Assembly: GCA_032622095.1 (NCBI GenBank)
Contig: CP136065.1
Coordinates: 95,053,343-95,117,342, forward strand
Source: Siphonodentalium dalli
Lineage: Eukaryota > Mollusca > Scaphopoda > Gadilida > Siphonodentaliidae
DNA length: 64,000 nt
Reading direction: 5' to 3'
Below, one piece after another: positions 58,626 to 64,000 of this stretch (the stretch's first letter is position 1; the number at the start of each line of letters is the position of its first letter). The notes under the pieces are model-generated. The model made no database searches, was not told where the DNA came from, and was given only the letters and a program-made list of their open reading frames with translations. The translations under genes were made by a program, and so were the position numbers.

Positions 58626-60138
58626 GGACTATTTCGTCTATAAAAATACGATGAGCAACTGAAAATGTTTTTCAACATTCTGGAAGGGGTATATGTCCAT
58701 GGTATATATGTTTAAAATTTCACGCATAAACTATGACAGATAACAAAGTTATAATTAGTTTTATAGGCCCACCATAAATCCCCTATAATAAACGCACGCA
58801 TCCGTAAGCACATGGCTTTGCTGTGGATACTTTCGTTCCCAGCATGCATCATTCTCGCTATCTGTAAAATGTCTATGAACAATGGCTGTGCCATGCACTC
58901 TTAGCTTTGATCCGCATTTAGAAGCATTCTGGTGTGGCGAATGAGAAACCTGCAGTAATTTATAAGCCGTAGTTCATTGTAATAATTTGAAGAATTACTT
59001 GTCTTAACGGAATTCTGAGGCGGTCCATTCATGTAACCAATATATTTTATATTATGATTTATATTTATGGCTAATAATGTGATCTTGGTGGCGTTACCAT
59101 TTCTGACTATGGTTTTCTTGTATATATATGTATACGCAAAATTTACAACTATGGAATATTTAAGTTAATCACATTGTGCATTCATGCCCAGATAATCCCG
59201 GATGACACATTCAACTAAATCCCTTAGTTATTCGAAGCTTTCGAGAACCAGCCCCCTCCCCAATCAAGGATTATGGTCCAAAATGTTATAATTCAAGCGT
59301 GTACAACCTAAAATTGTGAGAGTTAGGAACTTGTTCAACCTTTAGTTTGAGAAACATATACTGCTATGTAAATTATGGGTGAAAATGGGGGTGGGGTGTC
59401 ACTCTTTTTACTTTCAACGCTGTACCTGCATTAATTTTTTGGTGCTGTAATGGATATTTGCATGGAGATCCCAATTGAATGTTATCACATGAGCTCGCTC
59501 TGAATCTCAACGAACCTGTACTGTATGTCTTAATTTTCCAATGCCTGTTATTCAGGAATGAGAGCACCGTATCGGACTGTTAATGGGACATTAAACATTC
59601 GTGTATCACAATCGCCATAAAAGAGCTTCAAATTCTGCACATTTTATTTTTTATTTTGGATGACCCTGAAATGACGAGAAACAAATCAAGTATAAAATCA
59701 ACGGACCCAAACCCACTTTTCGAAATGAATTGGTTTAAACAATATTTTATTTGAACTAAACAGAACATAATTACAAACAATAAATACATAACATATAATC
59801 TTAAAGTGTTCAAACGAGGATTGGACAACAAGCTTGGGGGCTTTTGTTAAGTCCTATCCTCAGTCCTATCGAAATGAATTGAAACTCGTGAAAAACAGCA
59901 ACAGATATCAGACAGGATTTATTCATTTCGGCATCCATGAAAGAATTTATGACTGGCCTGAAATTTCTTGATAGCAGTTAGTTTGATAATGGCTTATAAC
60001 TGCTCACTTGTCTCGCCTGTTGAAATTGTCCGATCGCGCGCAGGCGACTAATGCTACCAATGATTGGTGTGATCATGTAAAATACATGGAATACATGGAT
60101 TTTACATACAGAAATTACATGCATTTGTGTATCCACCA

Positions 60139-61009
60139 TGAACAGATCTTCTAATCTGACAAAACATTCATGTTGTTAAGTGTCATCAGGTCATGCAGAC
60201 CCGATATGTATAGTCCATACCTTCCAAACATTTATTTAATATATAAGTTTTAAAATACTATGGATACATATTCCATCGTTATATAATAATGATAATAATA
60301 ATTATATAATAATGAGAGTATCTTACTGGCAATTTGTGATATAATTTTGAAACAAAAGAAGAAAATTGCATGGATGTGTGAGACAGGGAAATTATTAACT
60401 CCACCACTGTCCCCAAATTGGCGTAAATGAGGCTAATCGGGAAATATCTGCTCTGATTTTGACTATTCTGAGATTGAGACGTTCTTATATCACTATATGA
60501 AGTAATCTGTGTTTATGTAACCATCTGAGTAAGTCCTATCATGATGAAATTACTGCAGGCATGACTTTTTCCCAAGTGATATCTTGCTTTCTTTCAAAAG
60601 TTTCTGGAATTTTAGAAATTGATTCAGCGTCATTTACAATGATGCATTTCAATAGCATTATCTGATAAGCCGCTATATCACTATACTTTGATAAAGTATT
60701 AAATCGTGAACCAACACATGCATCGATACATTGTAAGTGCCTTCGTTGTAAATGGAGCAACATACAAATGAAATTACTCTCTTTATGGATGTCGTCTTAA
60801 GACTATGTTACTCAATTATGATTTAATTGGGCTAGGGTAGCTACAGTTCATGGTCCTCCCTATTTTCTACGCCCAAAATCAATATTCGGCACAATTTCAA
60901 ACTGCTGTTTTTTTAAAATATATTGTTCGTGGACCGTCACTGGGATTGTCGGAATAGAATATTTAGTTGCCAGTTGAGTAACTAACATTTCGGAATGCTT
61001 TTTGAGGGG
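60139..61009. other. No gene supported; two minus-strand ORFs noted
   Basis: ORFs at 60539-60763 (74 codons) and 60860-61054 (64 codons) have no recognised domain. The second overlaps the repeat family of 51641-53240: its TKYSIPTIPVTV corresponds to PKIAIGIPVIV encoded near 52895-52925. Confidence 0.4.
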
Positions 61010-61390
61010 TCCGAAGAAACTGGGACTTGATAATGTCATGAATAGTTGCTCCATTGATCAGTTAACATGAAACACAAACAATAAATACACTATTCTCCAC
61101 CAGTTCCAAACAGCAGAAACTGATCTAGAAACTATTAGTGAAAAATAGTTAAATTTTCCAGTTCCGGCGGCCTTTTTGGTGGCCATCTTGGGTGAGAAGT
61201 TCCAATTTTCCCTAAAGTGGTGTCACTATGTCTTGGTTTCCCAAATAGATATATTTGTATACTTTTGACAAGATTGTCTCGCTATAATTCGGATCAAAAT
61301 TACTTGGTGCCTCGTCTGAAAAACAGCGGCCAAATTTGACGCCATCTTGTCTGGTGTCTAAGCGGACACTTTTTATTTTAAAATTACTCA
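61010..61390 (-). repeat. Dispersed repeat copy (family of 52500-52870)
   Basis: Inverted relative to 52500: GACAAGATGGCGTCAAATTTGG, CCAAGACATAGTG, CCAAGATGGCCACC and ACTGATCAATGGAGCAA occur on the minus strand in the same order. Confidence 0.8.
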
Positions 61391-62254
61391 AAAGGTGAGC
61401 GACATTATACAAAAGAAAACTACAATCCGGTCGACACCCACACCCCTAACGATGTACCGTACTGACATATATACTTGCTTGTTGCGTTATAGTTGAATGC
61501 TACATGTGTTTACAGGCAATTCTCGGTAGTATCGTTACAGATGGAACTAAGAAGAATTTTCACTTCTCATATATATGTGCATGCTCATTATAAACCCAAT
61601 AGACACCTATGCGTTATTTAGCAGTTTTCTCTCGATCCGTTCTGTGTTCTATATACCCAAAAAAACTTGAGACCTTGCGCATAATGAACAACAACTGATA
61701 AGAATTACGAATAGGGGACTAGTCTAAACTGCAATTTGTGTTCTTTCTGACCGTTGTTTTACCATATCTGTGTAGGCGGTTTCGATAAGCCAATAATGGA
61801 CACGCGAGAATTGCATGCAATCGTCGACACAACTCCCGATAATGACCTGATAACAGCACACTTAAGTACGATATAATTTAACGTTATGTGAAACACTCCG
61901 ATATGGTGATCAAATAGAAATCGAGAATAATCTTGCTCAAAGTAGTTATCTGTTACGAATATTAATCCAAATTGACAACACACACCGTCATTCTTATTTA
62001 TTAATTAAATGCAATGAATCTCGGTGGCGAAATCATTTGTGTTAGATTATTGCCGATTGTTGAGTCCCGAATCGAGATGTAAATATTTACTATTGAGCGT
62101 AGTTCAGACGATGTTTTCGATGGAGTGGTATGGTCGATTTCTTTGAGATTTTCGGTGATGCTAGTAGAATGATAGATTCCCACAGTTGGCATGGCGCCTG
62201 AATACTGAGTTATCAATTTCAAGCACTCGAACAAGTCCATAATATGTCTTTAAA
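61391..62254. other. No gene recognised; repeat scraps
   Basis: 61880-61980 matches the 41-bp repeat neighbourhood at 50300-50530 (GATCAAATAGAAAT, GAATAATCTTG, TCAAAGTAGT). 62224-62255 (CGAACAAGT, CATAATATGTCTTTAA) matches 50551-50577. Confidence 0.6.
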
Positions 62255-62550
62255 CATACATGGCTCATTCGAGCTTCCAAATTTTGTCTAAGTAATTTGG
62301 AAGGTGTATAAAACAGGTTTAAAATACACAATTGTTTATATACCGGCTTTATATGCTCTGAAAACAATACTTACCATGGTCACAGCCACTTTCCATATGT
62401 TTTATTTTTTTCGCGCAGAAGAGAAAAAAACGCTCTTTATGTCTACCATATCAAGAATAGATTAACACGGGACGCTTTTTTCTGTTCCATGCCATATAAA
62501 TGACTGGGGGGTTGGGATCCAAACGTCGTGTACAAATGTGTATTTGTTAT
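62255..62550 (+). repeat. Dispersed repeat, copy 2
   Basis: Same family as 27860-28180: TGGCTCATTCGAGCTTCC, AATACTTACCATGGTCACAG, then ACGCTCTTTATG and AAATGACTGG. Confidence 0.82.
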
Positions 62551-62899
62551 GACTTCAATGCGTATTTCTGGAACATATAATGCCCGTAGAAAGGTAGCTT
62601 AAGTACTAGCCTATTTTGATACCGGGAAAAATTGAAAAGCGAATATTATTAGGTGTATTTTTGGAGGGCAAACCGCCAAATAGCTTTAATTTTCTCACAA
62701 ACAAATTTTTTCTTGTATTCTTTAACAATTTTATAATTTCACCCATACAGAGCCCCAGACAAACATGAGCAGACGACACTCTTCTATATGCTTCTATATA
62801 TGTGTGGGGCTCCCTGCAGGGTAATGGATGTTTTTTATTTTATGTCCTAAAAATTGTAAGAAACATTTATTTAAAAAAAAATGATAAAAAATTGTTAGG

Positions 62900-62966
62900 C
62901 CAATGCATTCTCTTATATATGCGAGGCGACCTATGGTCGACTCGCATATATAAGAGAATGCATTGG
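62900..62966. mobile_element. Small hairpin element
   Basis: CCAATGCATTCTCTTATATA plus TGCGAG pairs exactly with CTCGCATATATAAGAGAATG plus CATTGG around a 15-nt centre. The same family as 41084-41152, including the flanking GGCACAGGGT on the right. Confidence 0.88.
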
Positions 62967-62975
62967 CACAGGGTA

Positions 62976-63854
62976 AAAAATTTATTCATATTGATATTTC
63001 CACTGCTAGTTACGAATGAAATTATTATTAACTAATCGTCAATTATGCGAAAAGGATTTTGGACTGTCGGACAAATTTACGTCTACTATAAGCTATTCGT
63101 AATTATTATCTGTGGTCGTTCATTATGCGGAAGGTGTCACGCATTTTTCACATGATCAAATTCATCGCGAAAGTCTACTGAAGTATCTATCAGTAATAGG
63201 TTGAGAAAGACTACAAAAGTCATGCTCTTTATTGTCTGCTGCTTATGGAAAATAAACACGGACGCTCTTTATTGGATACACAAATTGGATTATTTTTAAT
63301 CTCACAAACACACAAAATGTGTTAAAATTTCCTTGGTTTGAACGTCACCATGACCACGATTGTATAGTACTACCCTTCATAAATCAATAATAAAAACGTC
63401 AATGTTGATACACTAGTATAGAATCACATGCTGCTATGGTGTATCCCCGAACTAACAATCAGAGAATTGACATCACATGAATTGGGAAAATTTGAGATTT
63501 CTGGTAATCTCAAAATGACTTTTCCAACTGTTGTCCAATCACATTCTTTTATGTGTATGTATATATATCACACTTAGCACTTTGTAAATATTACACATCT
63601 CGCCAGTAATATGTGACTTAGAGATTAAAGCATAGCCCCACACAAAGACAATTGTATCCAAGTCGGGTGTATTGAAACGACTCCGTCGCATCGTATAGAG
63701 CGAAAACATGACACTATTATGCCGATGTTAACGACGAGAATTGATTTGTGTTTCTGGTATGTAGTTTGCTTGATCGCTTATAAATTTAATTTCACATACA
63801 TTTATATATTATGAGTCTCAAATACTGTATGTATAGGTTTATTGAGATTAAACG
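62976..63854. other. No gene recognised
   Basis: No ORF of note and no clear repeat, apart from a patch near 63260 (CGGACGCTCTTTATTGG) that echoes 29360. Confidence 0.5.
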
Positions 63855-64000
63855 CTCATGGCTCTTCGAGCTTCCAAATTTTGTCTTCGTAATTTGGAAA
63901 GAGGTATAGGACAGGTTTACAAATACTCATGTATCGCGGTATACGAAATGTTGATAAACCGGCTTCATTTGTTCTGAAAAATACTTGCCAGTCACAGCCA
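63855..64000 (+). repeat. Dispersed repeat, copy 3 (runs off the window)
   Basis: ATGGCTCTTCGAGCTTCCAA, TTTGGAAAGAGGTATAGGAC, then AATACTTGCCAGTCACAGCC. Same family as 27860 and 62255. Confidence 0.8.

Larger units (their letters stand above)
56507..60138. mobile_element. TIR element related to 41770-42570, enlarged by nested repeats
   Basis: The left end TAAGGGTGGATGCATGCATG, plus about 250 bp, matches the left part of the 800-bp element. 59180-60138 matches its right part (GAAGCTTTCGAGA, GACTGGCCT, CGCGCGCAGG, ending GTGTATCCACCA). The extra ~2.8 kb between holds the 57078-57640 duplication and the 57905-58625 inverted repeat. Confidence 0.7.

Noticed and set aside
59373-59567. Minus-strand ORF ending VKRVTPHPHFHP, faintly like an S1 protease segment
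   Set aside because: Only the HP-type end resembles the family; no catalytic motif, disulphide pattern or splice frame supports it.

Overview
The window is nuclear DNA of an animal with a fairly AT-rich, repeat-laden genome. Introns are long and follow GT-AG rules, there is a secreted chymotrypsin-fold protease gene, a Ty3/gypsy LTR retrotransposon and a dead CR1/L2-type LINE, and many foldback and MITE-like elements. Repeat tails ending in short GACG or CAGA runs followed by a small GC-rich hairpin are typical of marine invertebrates. A mollusc or other lophotrochozoan is my guess, but the species cannot be fixed from this sequence. Nothing looks bacterial, and there is no operon or CRISPR.

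The one host gene I can build exon by exon is a trypsin/chymotrypsin-family (S1A) serine protease on the minus strand. Six coding exons run from 50696 (start codon and signal peptide) down to 14516 (the catalytic-Ser exon and a following donor site). All splice phases agree and give 253 complete codons, with catalytic His92, Asp142 and Ser237. The terminal exon, about 45 residues in this family, was not found; it lies either below 14516 or outside the window. A CCAAT box and TATA-like element sit just upstream of exon 1.

Most of the rest is intronic or intergenic repeat. By region: 1-4370, duplications, a hairpin MITE and GAT-rich low complexity. 4370-14345, a large foldback-like element (A) whose right arm is split by a complete Ty3/gypsy-type element (8882-13448) with 164-bp LTRs and a perfect 5-bp target duplication; its coding region carries two in-frame stops and a frameshift. 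14346-27300, protease exon 6, two copies of a TA-flanked palindromic MITE, the LINE remnant, a palindromic element split by a (GA)n tract, and other hairpins. 27667-38937, protease exons 5 to 2, with a second foldback-like element (B, about 33860-37295) in intron 2. 38938-50653 is intron 1 and holds an 800-bp TIR element, foldback element C (43037-48439, the clearest one) and another long inverted repeat right beside it. 50654-64000 holds exon 1, the promoter and further nested repeats, with no second gene that I can support.

The most unusual feature is the density and architecture of the foldback elements. A and C have long inverted arms built of roughly 150-170 bp direct subrepeats. A and B enclose a core of short degenerate repeats. 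C encloses unique DNA containing an exon-like ORF with a good start context and a consensus splice donor.
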